A DNA stretch of 5,738 nt from contig CAMNJD010000421.1 of the NCBI GenBank assembly GCA_946540705.1, positions 1-5,738 of the forward strand, in the 5' to 3' direction. Positions within the stretch are counted from its first letter, which is position 1. Every line of letters begins with the position of its first letter. The position numbers and the translations under genes were made by a program. Of this stretch, positions 5,046-5,738 are shown piece after piece. Source of the DNA: an uncultured Ruminococcus sp. (GTDB lineage: Bacteria; Bacillota; Clostridia; Oscillospirales; Ruminococcaceae). The notes beneath the pieces were generated by a model, which saw only the letters and a program-made list of their open reading frames with translations, was not told where the DNA came from and made no database searches.

Positions 5046-5738
5046 TTATGCATCCGCACTGCCGTAAAGGTAGATGCGCTGTTCCTCAGTCAGTGTGTCG
5101 ATTTCCAGACCCATGCTTCTCAGCTTGCGCCATGCGACCGCCTCGTCCACTTCACGCGGCACATTGTTCAGCAGCGATGTGACTGCCCCGCGGTTCTGAA
5201 TCAGCCACTGCGCACTGAGCGCCTGAATCGCAAAGCTCATGTCCATGATCTCCGCAGGATGGCCGTCGCCCGCCGCGAGGTTGACCAGTCTGCCCTCCGC
5301 GATCACATAGACCGTCACGCCGTTGGGCAGCTTGTAGCCCATGATATTGTTCCGCGCCTCAAAGGATTCAACGGCCAGCCCGCGCAGTCCTGCCATATCG
5401 ACCTCGACATCAAAATGTCCCGCATTGCACAGAATCGCACCCTCGTGCATGTTGAGGAAGCTCTTTTCAGTGATGACATGATTGCAGCCCGTGACCGTCA
5501 CGAAGAAGTCGCCGATCTTTGCAGCCTCCTCCATTTTCATGACCGTAAAGCCGTCCATGACCGCCTCGATCGCCTTGACCGGATCAATCTCGGTGACGAT
5601 GACCTTGGCGCCGAGTCCCTTTGCGCGCATAGCCGCACCCTTGCCGCACCAGCCGTAGCCCGCGATGACGACAGTCTTGCCGGCAACGATCAGATTCGTT
5701 GTGCGGTTGATGCCGTCCCAGACAGACTGACCCGTGCC
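5046..5738 (-). CDS. ahcY: S-adenosylhomocysteine hydrolase (adenosylhomocysteinase), C-terminal 230 residues, 5' end outside window
   Basis: This NAD-dependent cytosolic enzyme reversibly splits S-adenosylhomocysteine into homocysteine and adenosine, relieving product inhibition of SAM methyltransferases. The frame stays open to the right edge, so the N-terminal substrate domain is missing and the true start is not visible. In fragment numbering, GTGQSVWDGI (1-10) opens the NAD domain, GYGWCGKG (27-34) is the Rossmann dinucleotide loop, TEIDP (49-53) follows, and NAGHFDVE (105-112) and GRLVNLAAGDGHP (149-161) are family signatures around the active site. The C-terminus ends soon after a LTEEQ..YL segment (216-224) and lacks the PDHYRY tail of eukaryotic enzymes, so it fits the short archaeal/Thermotoga-like form (about 410-420 residues when complete). 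At the base-contacting position where mammalian enzymes have Met before GHP, this protein has Asp158; I recall this as usual for the short form. A gap of only 18 bases before the phosphorylase supports co-transcription. The natural substrate could be S-inosylhomocysteine instead of SAH. Confidence 0.96.
   Translation of the reverse strand, partial: GTGQSVWDGINRTTNLIVAGKTVVIAGYGWCGKGAAMRAKGLGAKVIVTEIDPVKAIEAVMDGFTVMKMEEAAKIGDFFVTVTGCNHVITEKSFLNMHEGAILCNAGHFDVEVDMAGLRGLAVESFEARNNIMGYKLPNGVTVYVIAEGRLVNLAAGDGHPAEIMDMSFAIQALSAQWLIQNRGAVTSLLNNVPREVDEAVAWRKLRSMGLEIDTLTEEQRIYLYGSADA

Noticed and set aside
1..5738. CRISPR arrays, transposases, tRNA or rRNA genes, riboswitches
   Set aside because: No regularly spaced repeats, transposase motifs or recognisable structured RNA were seen on either strand; any SAM-responsive leader would lie upstream of ahcY, outside the window.

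Overview
The window reads as one compact, leftward (minus-strand) operon from a Gram-positive anaerobe, most likely a member of the Clostridia and plausibly the Ruminococcaceae/Oscillospirales. This placement rests on strong GGAGG-type ribosome binding sites, gaps of 5-68 bases between genes, moderately high GC, and proteins that look like ruminococcal versions of their families. It is from memory and unverified. No gene lies on the plus strand; the long plus-strand open frames are antisense shadows.

In transcription order (right to left) the genes are: the C-terminal part of S-adenosylhomocysteine hydrolase (ahcY, cut by the right edge); a trimeric-type purine nucleoside phosphorylase; an unrecognised four-helix membrane protein of lower GC; an unrecognised soluble helical protein with a GTG start; a complete amidohydrolase of the S-adenosylhomocysteine/methylthioadenosine/adenosine deaminase family; a DUF3592-like three-helix membrane protein; a cysteine-rich DUF3795-type protein; and a GNAT N-acetyltransferase that starts at TTG. 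The last 133 bases, downstream of the acetyltransferase, hold no gene and end in a perfect small hairpin at the window edge.

Three of the eight genes form a coherent pathway, recycling of S-adenosylhomocysteine (SAH) after SAM-dependent methylation. The hydrolase releases homocysteine and a nucleoside, the deaminase converts an adenine-bearing compound to its inosine form, and the phosphorylase has the Asn typical of 6-oxopurine enzymes and would convert inosine to hypoxanthine plus ribose-1-phosphate. The order of steps is open. Either SAH is hydrolysed first and adenosine then deaminated, or SAH is deaminated first to S-inosylhomocysteine, which is then hydrolysed, as described for Methanocaldococcus jannaschii. 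The second order is the most interesting biological possibility here. The other genes have no obvious role in this pathway, and I found no defence system, mobile element, CRISPR array or RNA gene.
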